Source: JBBRHQ01 sp963840235
GTDB lineage: Bacteria > Actinomycetota > Thermoleophilia > Solirubrobacterales > 70-9
Direction of reading: 5' to 3'
NCBI GenBank assembly: GCA_963840235.1
Contig: CAWIYC010000005.1
Coordinates: 186,001-250,000 of the forward strand
DNA: 64,000 nucleotides
Under the pieces are notes generated by a model. It did not search any database and had not been told where the DNA came from. It was given only the letters and a program-made list of their open reading frames with translations. Within the stretch, counting starts at the first letter, position 1. Each line of letters starts with the position of its first letter. Shown here piece by piece: positions 1 to 8,275 of this stretch. Made by a program: the position numbers and the translations under genes.

Positions 1-27
1 GGTGCCCTGATCGATGGCGAGGATCAT
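1..27 (-). CDS. FGGY-family carbohydrate kinase, N-terminal 9 codons only (glycerol kinase-like)
   Basis: On the minus strand an ATG at position 27 opens a frame reading MILAIDQGT up to the window edge. This matches the first phosphate-binding loop at the extreme N terminus of FGGY kinases, in particular glycerol kinase (AIDQGT). Only nine codons are present, so the substrate cannot be judged beyond that signature. The gene is divergent from the cupin gene at 141, leaving about 110 bp for both promoters. Confidence 0.55.
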
Positions 28-140
28 TGGCCGCAGGCTATCCGCGGCGGGGTTGCCGGGCGGTGCCGGGCGGTGTAGGTTCGGCCCGAGTGGAGCGCCG
101 CTCCGGGGAGGGGCTCAGAGATTGATGAAAGGAGCTCCAT

Positions 141-503
141 ATGGCGGCAGTAGAGGTCAGGAACTTCGACTCCCCCGACGAGGTTCGCGCCTTCGAGGGC
201 AACGGGCAGGCGAAGGTGGTCAACCTCGCCGGCCAGACGATCGGGCGGGGCACCTTCGAGCCCGGCTGGCGCTGGTCGGAGAACGTCAAGCCGATAGCCG
301 GCACCGACTCGTGCATGGTCTCCCACCTCGCCTACGTCCTCTCGGGCCGGATGAAGGTGATGATGGACGACGGCTCAGAGGGCGAGATCGGCCCCGGAGA
401 CGTCTGCGCGATCCCGCCCGGGCACGACGCTGTGGTGGTCGGCGACGAGCCCTGCGAGATGGTCGACTTCGGCGAGTTCGGCGAGTACGCCAAGCCCGGC
501 TGA
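141..503 (+). CDS. Small cupin-domain protein
   Basis: This 120-residue protein is a single cupin barrel. It contains a typical second cupin motif (GEIGPGDVCAIPPGHDA, about residues 80-97), preceded by a glycine-turn strand (SGRMKV). Small one-domain cupins of this size bind a metal or a small ligand, but the usual paired histidines of motif 1 are poorly matched, so metal binding is uncertain. The start is fixed by an AAAGGAG ribosome site about 7 nt upstream of ATG 141. The neighbours (partial FGGY kinase, glycosyltransferase) do not identify a substrate. Function unknown. Confidence 0.8.
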   Translation: MAAVEVRNFDSPDEVRAFEGNGQAKVVNLAGQTIGRGTFEPGWRWSENVKPIAGTDSCMVSHLAYVLSGRMKVMMDDGSEGEIGPGDVCAIPPGHDAVVVGDEPCEMVDFGEFGEYAKPG

Positions 504-524
504 ACGCCGGCCGCGGCGCCCCGC

Positions 525-1226
525 TCAGGCCGGGCGGCGCCGGGAGAGATAGGCGCGGACGAAGTCCCGCAGCTGACGGCCGCGGTGGGCGAAGCCGCCG
601 GCGCTGCGACCGCTGGCGCGGTGCTCGAGGTCGAGCTCGTACTCCCGCAGCCGCGCCCCCGCCCGGACGGCGTCGATCGTGATCCCGATCTCCATCCCGT
701 AGCCGGCGGCGAACGGCAGCGCCGAGCGCAGCACGGCTTCGCTCATCGCCCGCTGGCCGGATATCGGCGCCCTGGTCTCGACCCCGCAGCGCCGCCGGAT
801 CGCCCAGCGGGCGAAGCGCAGGGCGAGGCCGAAGCCTCCCCCGACCCGGCGGGCGAAGACGGCGACCGCGAGATCGCATTCGCCCGCCTCGATCGCCTCG
901 ACCAGGCGGCCGAGGTTGGCGGCGGATGCTCCTAGGTCGCCGTCGCAGAGAAGGAAGACAGAAGCCGCGGCCGCGGCAGGGTGGCCCAGAGCGGCCTCGG
1001 CCGCGGCGGTGACGTTGGCGCCCTTGCCGTGCGGGCGCCCGCGGCTGATGACCTCGGCCCCGCTGGCCAGGGCGACCTCGGCCGTACCGTCCTCCGAAGC
1101 GTCGTCGGCGACGATCACGGTGGCGCCGGGGAATGCTGCGCGCAGCGCATCGAGGGTGGCCGCTATCCGGTCGGCCTCGTTGCGGGCGGCGACTATCACC
1201 AGGGGGCGTGGGGATTCCGCGGTCAA
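525..1226 (-). CDS. Family 2 glycosyltransferase
   Basis: The 233-residue protein has a GT-A fold. The N terminus LVIVAARNEADRI is the nucleotide-sugar strand, DDASEDGT (about residues 41-48) is the typical GT2 acidic loop, and CDGDLGAS supplies the metal-binding DxD-like motif. It lacks C-terminal membrane helices, so it resembles soluble or peripheral GT2 enzymes that decorate a lipid or protein acceptor at the inner membrane face. Start is a TTG at 1226; no better start is seen. It is convergent with the cupin gene and divergent from the biotinyl protein, with only 21 bp between starts. Acceptor and donor are unknown. Confidence 0.85.
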   Translation of the reverse strand: MTAESPRPLVIVAARNEADRIAATLDALRAAFPGATVIVADDASEDGTAEVALASGAEVISRGRPHGKGANVTAAAEAALGHPAAAAASVFLLCDGDLGASAANLGRLVEAIEAGECDLAVAVFARRVGGGFGLALRFARWAIRRRCGVETRAPISGQRAMSEAVLRSALPFAAGYGMEIGITIDAVRAGARLREYELDLEHRASGRSAGGFAHRGRQLRDFVRAYLSRRRPA

Positions 1227-1247
1227 GGGTGGCTATTGTGCCCCGCC

Positions 1248-1460
1248 ATGGCAGACATTGAAGCCCACATCACAGGCAACGTCTGGAAGATCGAGGTGGC
1301 GGTCGGCGACGACGTCTCCGACGGCGACACGGTCGTCATCCTCGAGTCGATGAAGATGGAGATTCCGGTCGAGGCCGAGGACGACGGCAAGGTGACCGAG
1401 ATCCGCTGTGAAGAGGGCCAGTCGGTCAACGAGGGCGACGTCCTCGTCGTCCTGGAGTAG
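1248..1460 (+). CDS. Free-standing biotinyl (lipoyl-like) carrier protein
   Basis: This 70-residue protein is a biotinyl domain alone. The hairpin motif ESMKM lies at residues 33-37, making Lys36 the biotinylation site, and glycines flank both barrel halves. BCCP subunits are usually longer, with an N-terminal Pro/Ala-rich region, and here the domain stands by itself. It probably serves as carrier for an acyl-CoA carboxylase; a carboxyltransferase gene lies in the fab cluster at 34090-35514 and biotin genes at 10259-17088. It is followed 5 nt later by an enoyl-CoA hydratase, suggesting co-transcription. Which carboxylase it serves is inference. Confidence 0.88.
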   Translation: MADIEAHITGNVWKIEVAVGDDVSDGDTVVILESMKMEIPVEAEDDGKVTEIRCEEGQSVNEGDVLVVLE

Positions 1461-1465
1461 CTCCC

Positions 1466-2272
1466 GTGGGTGAGCGTCTGGCCGCGGGCAAGCTCGTCCT
1501 CGACGAGCCCGCCGAGGCGGTTGCGCGACTGACGATCTCCAACCCGGAGAAGCGCAACGCGCTCGATCACGACGTCCTCGACGCGCTGGCGGAGGCGATG
1601 CCCCGCCTCGACCGGGGAATCGGCATCCGCTGCGTCCTCATCACCGGGGCGCCGCCGGTCTTCTCGGCCGGCTACGACATCGGCTCGATCTCCGAGTCGG
1701 CCTTCGAGCGCGACGCCGAGGCACTCGTCGCCCACCCCTTCCAGGAGGCGATCGAGGCCGTCGCCAGCCATCCCTGGCCGACGGTGGCGGCGATCAACGG
1801 TCACTGCTACGGCGGCGGCCTGGAGTTGGCGGTGACCTGCGACCTGCGGATCAGCGCCTCCGGGGCGAAGCTTGGAATGCCGCCGGCGAAGCTCGGCCTC
1901 GTCTACGGCCATACCGGATTGCGCAAGTTCCTCGACGTCGTCGGGCTGGCGCGGACGAAGGAGCTGTTCCTGACCGGGAGCAGCATGGCCGCGTCGCGGG
2001 CCGAGCAGGTCGGCCTCGTCAACATGGTGGTCGCCGACCACGAGCTGGAGCCGGCCTCGATCGAGCTGGCGGCAACGATCGCCGCCAACGCCCCGCTCTC
2101 GACCAAGGGCAACAAGCACGCGATCGACATCCTCAACGAGAACCCGGTCCTCAACGAGCAGCAGGAGCAGGGTCTTGTGGCTCTGCGCGAGTCCTGCTTC
2201 TCCTCGGAGGACCTGAAGGAGGGCATCCGCGCCTTCGCCGAGAAGCGCAAGCCCGACTGGAGCGGACGCTGA
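1466..2272 (+). CDS. Enoyl-CoA hydratase/isomerase family protein
   Basis: The 268-residue crotonase-fold protein shows both oxyanion-hole segments, FSAGYDIGSI (about residues 71-80) and INGHCYGGGLELA (about 110-122). Members hydrate or isomerise acyl-CoA thioesters. The catalytic glutamate pattern is not clear enough to choose hydratase over isomerase. The start is GTG 1466, 5 nt after the stop of the biotinyl-protein gene, so the two are probably one operon. The glycosylase gene follows after 8 nt. The trio may be transcribed together although the third product is a DNA-repair enzyme. Confidence 0.85.
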   Translation: MGERLAAGKLVLDEPAEAVARLTISNPEKRNALDHDVLDALAEAMPRLDRGIGIRCVLITGAPPVFSAGYDIGSISESAFERDAEALVAHPFQEAIEAVASHPWPTVAAINGHCYGGGLELAVTCDLRISASGAKLGMPPAKLGLVYGHTGLRKFLDVVGLARTKELFLTGSSMAASRAEQVGLVNMVVADHELEPASIELAATIAANAPLSTKGNKHAIDILNENPVLNEQQEQGLVALRESCFSSEDLKEGIRAFAEKRKPDWSGR

Positions 2273-2280
2273 GCACGTCT

Positions 2281-2907
2281 ATGAAACGCAGACGAGAGCA
2301 GTTGGCGGCCTCGGATCCGGTGATGGCGACGCTGATAGCCGAGCTCGGCGAGTGGGACGTGAGTCGGCGGCTGCGGCGCCGCGGGGCCGAGGAGGCCGAC
2401 GCCTACGGGACGCTGCTGCGGGCGATCGTCGGCCAGCAGCTTTCGACCAAGGCGGCAGCGACGATCCATGGCCGCGTCCTGGAGCTGTTCGGGGGTCGCG
2501 ACCCGACTCCCGAGGAGCTGCTCGACGCCGAGGTGGCGGAGCTCCGCGCCTGCGGGCTGTCCGGACGCAAGGTCGAATACATGCAGGACCTCGCCTCGCA
2601 CGTCATCAGCGGCGAGCTCGAGCTGGGGCGGCTGGACGAGCTCAGCGACGAGGAGGTGATCGAGGAGATCGTCGCTGTCCACGGCCTCGGCCGCTGGTCG
2701 GCGGAGATGTTCCTGATCTTCCACCTCGAGCGTCCCGACGTCTTCTCCGGCGGCGATCTCGGCCTGCGCCGTGGGATCCAGCTCTCCCACGGGATGGAGG
2801 AGATGCCCACCCCGGCCGAGGCGGTCGTGATCGCCGAGCGCTGGTCGCCGAACCGCAGCCTCGCCTCGATCTACCTGTGGGAGTCGTGTCGCGCACCGGC
2901 TCCTTGA
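2281..2907 (+). CDS. AlkA-type DNA-3-methyladenine glycosylase (HhH-GPD)
   Basis: The 208-residue protein is the HhH-GPD base-excision glycosylase domain. RAIVGQQLSTKAA (about residues 48-60) is the family signature, VHGLGRWSAEMFL (about 133-145) is the helix-hairpin-helix that grips DNA, and Asp159 in GGDLGLRRG is the expected catalytic aspartate. It should remove alkylated purines. The family typically ends soon after a YLW motif, which is present here. The last six codons (after WES) lie over the broken 3' end of the opposing SulP gene, so the extreme C terminus was probably formed at a DNA junction near 2885-2891. Confidence 0.9.
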   Translation: MKRRREQLAASDPVMATLIAELGEWDVSRRLRRRGAEEADAYGTLLRAIVGQQLSTKAAATIHGRVLELFGGRDPTPEELLDAEVAELRACGLSGRKVEYMQDLASHVISGELELGRLDELSDEEVIEEIVAVHGLGRWSAEMFLIFHLERPDVFSGGDLGLRRGIQLSHGMEEMPTPAEAVVIAERWSPNRSLASIYLWESCRAPAP

Positions 2908-4486
2908 GTTCTGCGAAGACCAGCGAGGTGCCAGCGTCGTTGAGCTCCTCATCGAGGTTGAGAAGCATGTCGGCTGCCGTGGTGTCGACGTCGGTGATGG
3001 GCTCGGCCGCGATCAGGATCCAACGGGGACGGGGCTCCTGGCCGGCGATTCGCCGGATCTGATCGCGAAACGTTCTGGCATTCGCAAAGAAGAGCGGGGC
3101 ATCGAACCGGAAGATCACAAGACCCGGCAGCGTCTCGGCGTCGGGGTGCAGTCTGCGATCGTGCTTTCCCGGCATTCCGGGGACACGACCCAGCGTGGTC
3201 TGGTACGGCCACCAGGCGCGCCGGAACAGGTTGAGGATCGAGAGCCCGACCGCGACGGCGATCCCGGGGAGCACCCCGAGCACGGCGACGCCGAGGAAGG
3301 CCGTCGTCGAAAGCAGGAACTCGGTGCTGCGCTGATGCCACAACCGCACCGTGCCCGGTATGTCGGCGAGTGAGAGCGATGCTGCGATGACCACGGCTCC
3401 CAGGGCTGCCTGGGGCAGGCTTTGCAGCAGCCCGGGCACCAGAACGAGCATGAGGATGATCGCCGCTGCGCCGACAACCCCTGTCAGCTGTGTCCTGGCG
3501 CCTGCCTGCTCCGCGACTGCGGTCCGGGAGCCGCTCGTGCTGACCGGGAAGCCCTGGAAGAACCCCGCGGCGACGTTGGCCGTACCGATGCCGATCATCT
3601 CCCCGTTGCCGTCGACCTCGCGTCCGCCCCGCGCCGCGAATGCCGATGAGGTGGAGATCGTGTCCGTGAGGGCGACGAGCGAGATCCCGAGCGCCCCGGC
3701 GAACAGCAGGGGCAGATCGGATACCGGGTCCGGCAGGGTGAGCGGCGGAAAGCCCTGGGGCAGCTCGCCGACCAGGGCCACCCCGTGATCGCCCAGATCA
3801 AAGGCTGCTGCCGCCGCGATCGCGAACACGACCGCTATCAGCACGGCAGGCGCCCGCGGGCGCCATCGTGCGATGCCGAGGATCAGGATCAGGCTCACGG
3901 TGCCGACCGCGACTGCCGCGCCGACCGCCTCACCTGATGCGAGGCCGCTGACAAAGCCGCGGGCCTCGTCAATCAGGTTGTCTCCGCTGACCGAGAAGCC
4001 GAACAGCTTGGGAAGCTGCCCGACGAGGATGGTCAGCGCGAGGCCGTTCATGTAGCCGATCTGGGTCGGCTTGGAGAGCAAATCGGCGACGAACCCGAGC
4101 TTGGCGATCCCGGCGACGATCATGATCGCCCCGACCATGATGGCGAGCATCGAGGCGAGGGCGACGGCTTTCTCAGGGTCTCCGCCAGACCCGATGATCG
4201 GCAGAATTGTCGCCGCGATCATAGGTCCCAGGGAGGAGTCGGGGCCGAGCACGAGGATCCGAGAAGGGCCGAACAGCGCGTAGGCCAGAAGGCAGAGGAC
4301 TGATGTGTAGAGGCCGGTTATCGCCGGCAGGCCGGCAAGCTCGGCGTAGGCCATTCCCTGGGGCACAAGCAGGGTGGAGAGGACCAGGCCGGCAACGATG
4401 TCCCGGCGCAGCCATGGTCGGCGATAGCTTGCAACCATCCGGGCGCCTGGAAGGGCTTCGGGGCGGATTCGCGACGTTTCCGACAT
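2642..4486 (-). CDS. SulP-family anion (sulfate) permease with truncated STAS domain and aberrant C-terminal tail
   Basis: Residues 1 to about 430 form the multi-helix SulP transport domain, with the typical early segment LVPQGMAYAELAGLPA and later NLFRRAWWP. A STAS domain follows and reads normally to about residue 532 (VFAELKEPVRD). SulP/STAS proteins import sulfate or related anions across the inner membrane. From that point about 82 residues are Arg/Ser/Pro-rich, resemble nothing in the family, and lie exactly antisense to the glycosylase gene. The normal STAS end is missing, so the gene has been fused to foreign sequence near 2891. The transport domain is intact. Whether the product is stable is unknown. 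Confidence 0.8.
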   Translation of the reverse strand: MSETSRIRPEALPGARMVASYRRPWLRRDIVAGLVLSTLLVPQGMAYAELAGLPAITGLYTSVLCLLAYALFGPSRILVLGPDSSLGPMIAATILPIIGSGGDPEKAVALASMLAIMVGAIMIVAGIAKLGFVADLLSKPTQIGYMNGLALTILVGQLPKLFGFSVSGDNLIDEARGFVSGLASGEAVGAAVAVGTVSLILILGIARWRPRAPAVLIAVVFAIAAAAAFDLGDHGVALVGELPQGFPPLTLPDPVSDLPLLFAGALGISLVALTDTISTSSAFAARGGREVDGNGEMIGIGTANVAAGFFQGFPVSTSGSRTAVAEQAGARTQLTGVVGAAAIILMLVLVPGLLQSLPQAALGAVVIAASLSLADIPGTVRLWHQRSTEFLLSTTAFLGVAVLGVLPGIAVAVGLSILNLFRRAWWPYQTTLGRVPGMPGKHDRRLHPDAETLPGLVIFRFDAPLFFANARTFRDQIRRIAGQEPRPRWILIAAEPITDVDTTAADMLLNLDEELNDAGTSLVFAELKEPVRDTTPTGRSRRGCGSATSARRSRPPRPGWASPPSRGRAGSHGAGRDRRRRRRRDARGGRSGTSPPTSGRGRGQRRSPRSPPRR

Positions 4487-4634
4487 CGGTTGGCGACCAG
4501 ACTAATCGCGCCGAGGCCAGGTCCGACGCAATGCTCTCGGCACCGTCAGGCCCGGTTGCCGACGTGTTCAGAGCACCTCGGAGCGGGTTGCCCGCGAAGG
4601 GGCGGGAGGCCCTTCCTCCTTCATCCCGCCGCTA

Positions 4635-4677
4635 GTCACGCCGCCGCGCGATCAACATAAAGCGGCGGCAGAGTGAC
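4635..4677. repeat. Bulged inverted repeat
   Basis: GTCAC plus GCCGCCGC (4635-4647) pairs with GCGGCGGC (4662-4669) and, after a 3-nt AGA bulge, GTGAC (4673-4677). The loop is an AT-richer 14 nt. No T-run follows, so a terminator role is uncertain. It sits about 150 bp upstream of the SulP start. Confidence 0.5.
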
Positions 4678-4880
4678 GCCCAGCGCCAAGCTAGCCAACT
4701 CCTGGGAATCCCTGGCGGCCAACCCGGTCAAGTAGCCCGCGGGGGCTGAGCGCCGCAGCGGCGCGTCAGCGGAAGCGGGCGGCAAGCCCGCCGGCGGGAC
4801 CGCGGCGCGCCGGGACCTGCGAACGCCGGCCCATGGGGGCGTCCGCTGCGGGCTCGGCCCGCTTGCGCCCGGCGCCCGCC

Positions 4881-4964
4881 GCGGCGTCCCGATCAGAACC
4901 GCCGCGACCGGCTGGCCGCGGTGCGGCGTCCTGATCAGTCTTGCCGCGGCCGGTCGGCCGCGGC
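4881..4964. repeat. Two-copy 42-bp imperfect tandem repeat
   Basis: Copies at 4881-4922 and 4923-4964 both begin GCGGCGTCC and contain GATCAG followed by GCCGCG and GGCCGCG blocks at the same spacing. They differ at several positions, so the duplication is not recent. It lies in the leader region of the diguanylate cyclase gene. Confidence 0.65.
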
Positions 4965-5055
4965 GGTTGGGCCACTCCCTGGCTCCGAAAGCCGATCACG
5001 GCGCGAGCATTGCGAACGGGCGTCAACGTAGCGTTTCCAAATCGTGGGATCCTTG

Positions 5056-7008
5056 ATGGCGGTGTCTGAGTCGCGCATCCGCATCTGGCTGGGGTGGGCC
5101 GCTGTCGCGGCGGTTGCGGTCGGCGCCATAATCGGCGCCCTCGTCGTTCGCTCCAATCAGATCAGCGACTTCGAGGACACCGAGCACGGGGAGGCGGTGC
5201 GGGCCGCCCGCCAGGCACAGGCGGTGGCCGAGGTCTCGGTCGGCCAACTCGCCAGCGCCGCCGCCTTCTACTCGGCGGAAGGCGGAAACGGCTTCTCGCG
5301 CCGCGAGTTCCGGACTCTTGCCAGCTCGCTGCTGAAGGAGCGTTCCCTGAGCGCAACCTCCTACGCCCCGCTGGTCGCTTTCTCCGCCAAGGGCCGCTAT
5401 CAGCGGCGCTTCAAGCGTCCCATCGTCGAGCGCAGGGGCGGCGCGCTGCGACCGGTCCCGCCCCGCCCGGAGTACTTCCCCGTGACCCACCTGGCGTCGA
5501 AGGGGAGGGCCTCGGGCCTGCTCGGGCTTGACGTCGCCTCTGACCCGGCGCGGCTGGCAGCGCTGAGGCGGGCCCGCGACAGCGGCCGGCCCTCGGTGAC
5601 GCAAGTCACCTCGCTGCTGACGGCTCCGGGCCAGGGAATCGACGTCTACCAACCCGTCTACAGGTCGGGGGCACCCCTGCTGACCCGTGCCCAGCGCCGG
5701 GTGGCGCTGACGGGGTTCGCCGTCGGCGTCTTCCGTGCTCCGGACATCGCCACCGCGGCGCTGGCGGCGGCCTCGAGCGGGATCACCCTGCAGCTGCGCG
5801 AGGACGGGCGGGTCGTGATCGGCCCCAGGCGGACCCTGGCCGACGCCGCCACGGCTCCGGTGCGGATCGCCGACCGCACCTGGACCCTGGTCCTGAGCGA
5901 CCAGAACAAGCCGACGTTGGCGCTGCCGGTGGCGATGGCGACGGCAGGGATCCTGCTGGCGGCGCTGATCGCGGGCCTGTTGCTGTTCTGGAGCCGAAGC
6001 GAGAGCATCGCCCGCGGGATCGCGGACCGCCGGATCGGGGAGCGGGACCGCGCCGAGGTGGAGCGCCAGCGAACCGAGCGCCGCTACCGGGTCCTGGCCG
6101 AGAACTCGATTGACATGATCGGAGTCTTCGACCTCGATGGGACCCTCGTCTACGTCTCGCCCTCCTCGCGGGCTCTGTTCGGCTTCCCGCCGGAGGAGAT
6201 GATCGGGCACTCGCTCTTCGACTTCATCCACCACGAGGATCTCGAATCCGCCAGGAGCCTGCTCGGAACCCTGCTCGAGGGCCCGCGATCAGTCACCTAC
6301 CAGTGCCGCTGGCGGCGGAGGGACGGCAGCTACATCTGGATCGAGGCGGCCGCCCGCTCGATCACCGACCCGGTCACCGGCGAGGTCTCCGAGCTGCAGG
6401 CGGCGGTCCGCGACATCAGCGAGCGCCAGCGCCTCCAGCAGGAGCTGGAGCGGCTGGCGCAGCAGGACGCGCTCACCGGGCTCGGGAACAGGCGCCGGTT
6501 CGAGCAGGAGGTCGAGGCCGAGATGGCGCGCTCACGCCGCCAGCTGACACCCGGGGCGCTGCTGCTGATCGACCTCGACCACTTCAAGTCGGTCAACGAC
6601 TCGCTCGGGCACCTCGCCGGCGACAGGCTGCTGAAGCAGATCGGGGAGCTCCTCGACGACCGCCTGCGCGAGTCCGACTCCCTGGCGCGGCTGGGAGGGG
6701 ACGAGTTCGCGATCCTGCTCCCCGACACCGGGCTGCGCCAGGCCCGGCTCGTCGCCGAGTCGCTGACCGCGGCGATCCGCGAGGGAGCGGTGGTCGAGGA
6801 CCATCCTCCGGTGACCGCGAGCATCGGCGTCGCCACCTTCGACGGCGACCCGAGGCTGGACGTGCACACAATCATCGCCGAGGCCGATCTGGCGATGTAC
6901 GCGGCCAAGGACGACGGCCGCGACCGGGTCCGCGTCTTCGACATCGGCCGCGACGCCTCGGTGCCGCCGGCGCACCGTCCCAGCCGCCGCACCCGAGAGG
7001 TTGATTGA
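5056..7008 (+). CDS. Membrane CHASE-PAS-GGDEF diguanylate cyclase
   Basis: The 650-residue protein makes cyclic di-GMP. A first membrane helix (about residues 8-30) and a second (about 290-312) bracket a CHASE-like sensor domain outside the membrane. A PAS domain follows (about 340-460), then a GGDEF domain. The active-site GGDEF is at about 547-551, and an RESD sequence five residues upstream is the RxxD inhibitory I-site, so product feedback inhibition is expected. No EAL domain is present. ATG 5056 was preferred over an in-frame GTG at 5044, though neither has a strong ribosome site. The stop codon is built into a perfect inverted repeat (7006-7043). Confidence 0.93.
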   Translation: MAVSESRIRIWLGWAAVAAVAVGAIIGALVVRSNQISDFEDTEHGEAVRAARQAQAVAEVSVGQLASAAAFYSAEGGNGFSRREFRTLASSLLKERSLSATSYAPLVAFSAKGRYQRRFKRPIVERRGGALRPVPPRPEYFPVTHLASKGRASGLLGLDVASDPARLAALRRARDSGRPSVTQVTSLLTAPGQGIDVYQPVYRSGAPLLTRAQRRVALTGFAVGVFRAPDIATAALAAASSGITLQLREDGRVVIGPRRTLADAATAPVRIADRTWTLVLSDQNKPTLALPVAMATAGILLAALIAGLLLFWSRSESIARGIADRRIGERDRAEVERQRTERRYRVLAENSIDMIGVFDLDGTLVYVSPSSRALFGFPPEEMIGHSLFDFIHHEDLESARSLLGTLLEGPRSVTYQCRWRRRDGSYIWIEAAARSITDPVTGEVSELQAAVRDISERQRLQQELERLAQQDALTGLGNRRRFEQEVEAEMARSRRQLTPGALLLIDLDHFKSVNDSLGHLAGDRLLKQIGELLDDRLRESDSLARLGGDEFAILLPDTGLRQARLVAESLTAAIREGAVVEDHPPVTASIGVATFDGDPRLDVHTIIAEADLAMYAAKDDGRDRVRVFDIGRDASVPPAHRPSRRTREVD

Positions 7009-7043
7009 ACGGTTTCAGCGCTGATAGGTGCTGAAACCGTTCA
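7006..7043. terminator. Perfect 14-bp inverted repeat between convergent genes
   Basis: Arms 7006-7019 and 7030-7043 pair perfectly around a 10-nt loop. The TGA stop of the cyclase is the first three bases of the left arm. The repeat lies between two convergent genes, so it probably ends transcription from both sides. There is no T-run on either strand. Confidence 0.75.
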
Positions 7044-7064
7044 GCGAAGGCGGATCCGCCGTCG

Positions 7065-8174
7065 TCAGTCGAAGTCGCGGCCGGCGCGGTGGCGCAGGGC
7101 CAGCACCCGCTGCACCGAGCGCTCGAACCGGGCCCGGTCGAGGTCGCGGGAGCGCAGCTTGCGGCGCAGCGCCCTGTATGCCCTGGCCCCGGTCCGGTAG
7201 TCGGTGAACAGGAGCAGGTCGGTGCCCGCCTTGGCGGCGGCCAGCCCGGCCCTGGCGGGGCCGCCGAAGTCGGCGGCCGAGACGGTGCCGAGGGCGTCGG
7301 TGATCGAGACGCCGCGGAAGCCGAGCCGGGCCCGCAGCTCGCGGGTCGCGAGCGGGCGGGCGAAGGCGGCCGGCTTGGGCGAGTAGGCGGGGTAGATGGC
7401 GGTGCTCAGCATCACCATCGCGCCCCGGATCGCGACGAAGCGCCGGTAGGGCGCCTCGTCCACGTGGCGCAACTCGCGCTTCGAGAGGCGGATCCTCTGG
7501 ACCGCGAAGTCGGTGTCCCTCCTCGCCGCCCCGAGGCCCGGGAAGTGCTTTGCCGTCGCCGCGACGCCGCGCTTCTGCATCGCGCCGGCGAACGGGACCG
7601 CGGTCTCCTTGACCCGCCGCGCACTGCGGCCGAAGCCGCGGTGGGTGTCCGCGGTATCGCTGCCGGGACGGGCGACGTCGAGGACCGGGGCCAGGTTGAC
7701 GTTGACGCCGACGTTGCGGAGGTTGCCGGCCGTCCTGCGGCCCTGCTTGCGGCTGAAGCGGGTGCCGCGGGCGCCCATCGCGGCGGCCGAGGTGCTCGGG
7801 GCACCGTCGATGCGCTTCACCAGGCCCCCCTCCTGGTCGATCATCACCAGCAGCGGGTCGCGCAGGCCCACGGGTCGGGGAACGTGCTGAAGGCGGGCGA
7901 TAAGGCGCCGCCCGGCGGAGCGGCTGGGGAAGTTGTCGGAGAAGAGGATCACCCCGGCCAGCCGGCCCTCGCGGATCATCTCCTTGACCGCGCCGGGGAC
8001 ATCGGTGCCGGGGAAGCCCACGACCAGCCGCTGGCCGGCGAGGTGCGGGATCGAGAGCCGCTCGGCGGCGGCGAGCCTGGGCGCCGAGCGGTCGGCCGCG
8101 GTCGCGATCCCGAGGGCGAAGGCGGCGATCGCGGCGGCGCCGAGGACGGCCAGCGCCAGCCGCCGCCGCCTCAT
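7065..8174 (-). CDS. Secreted glycoside hydrolase family 3 protein, beta-N-acetylhexosaminidase-like
   Basis: After an arginine-rich start and a hydrophobic signal segment, the protein (about 369 residues) is a single GH3 barrel like NagZ. It has LVMIDQEGGLVKR, the substrate loop KHFPGLG, and the nucleophile Asp in SITDALGT. Enzymes of this type remove N-acetylglucosamine from muropeptides or glycans. The loop after KHFPG reads DTD where E. coli-type NagZ has DSH, so the His of the Asp-His dyad is replaced; actinobacterial relatives often show this. ATG 8174 gives a normal signal peptide. A TTG at 8213 would add 13 residues. A sulfatase gene lies upstream in the same direction. Confidence 0.87.
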   Translation of the reverse strand: MRRRRLALAVLGAAAIAAFALGIATAADRSAPRLAAAERLSIPHLAGQRLVVGFPGTDVPGAVKEMIREGRLAGVILFSDNFPSRSAGRRLIARLQHVPRPVGLRDPLLVMIDQEGGLVKRIDGAPSTSAAAMGARGTRFSRKQGRRTAGNLRNVGVNVNLAPVLDVARPGSDTADTHRGFGRSARRVKETAVPFAGAMQKRGVAATAKHFPGLGAARRDTDFAVQRIRLSKRELRHVDEAPYRRFVAIRGAMVMLSTAIYPAYSPKPAAFARPLATRELRARLGFRGVSITDALGTVSAADFGGPARAGLAAAKAGTDLLLFTDYRTGARAYRALRRKLRSRDLDRARFERSVQRVLALRHRAGRDFD

Positions 8175-8275
8175 CGCGCGACCCGGCTTCCCTGGTGTCG
8201 GGCTCCGATTCAAACTACGCCGATACTACGAGCCGTGCTGATGACCCGGGATCCCAGGCGGCGGGCGCAGTCGGG

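Larger units (their letters stand above)
4487..5055. other. Long intergenic region without a convincing gene
   Basis: About 570 bp separate the divergent SulP and diguanylate cyclase genes. No frame here has a recognisable protein. It holds a bulged inverted repeat at 4635-4677 and a 42-bp imperfect tandem repeat at 4881-4964. It should contain both promoters, but no clear -35/-10 pair was found. Confidence 0.6.

Noticed and set aside
5044..5056. GTG 5044 as start of the diguanylate cyclase
   Set aside because: It adds four residues and has no better ribosome site than ATG 5056; cannot be excluded.
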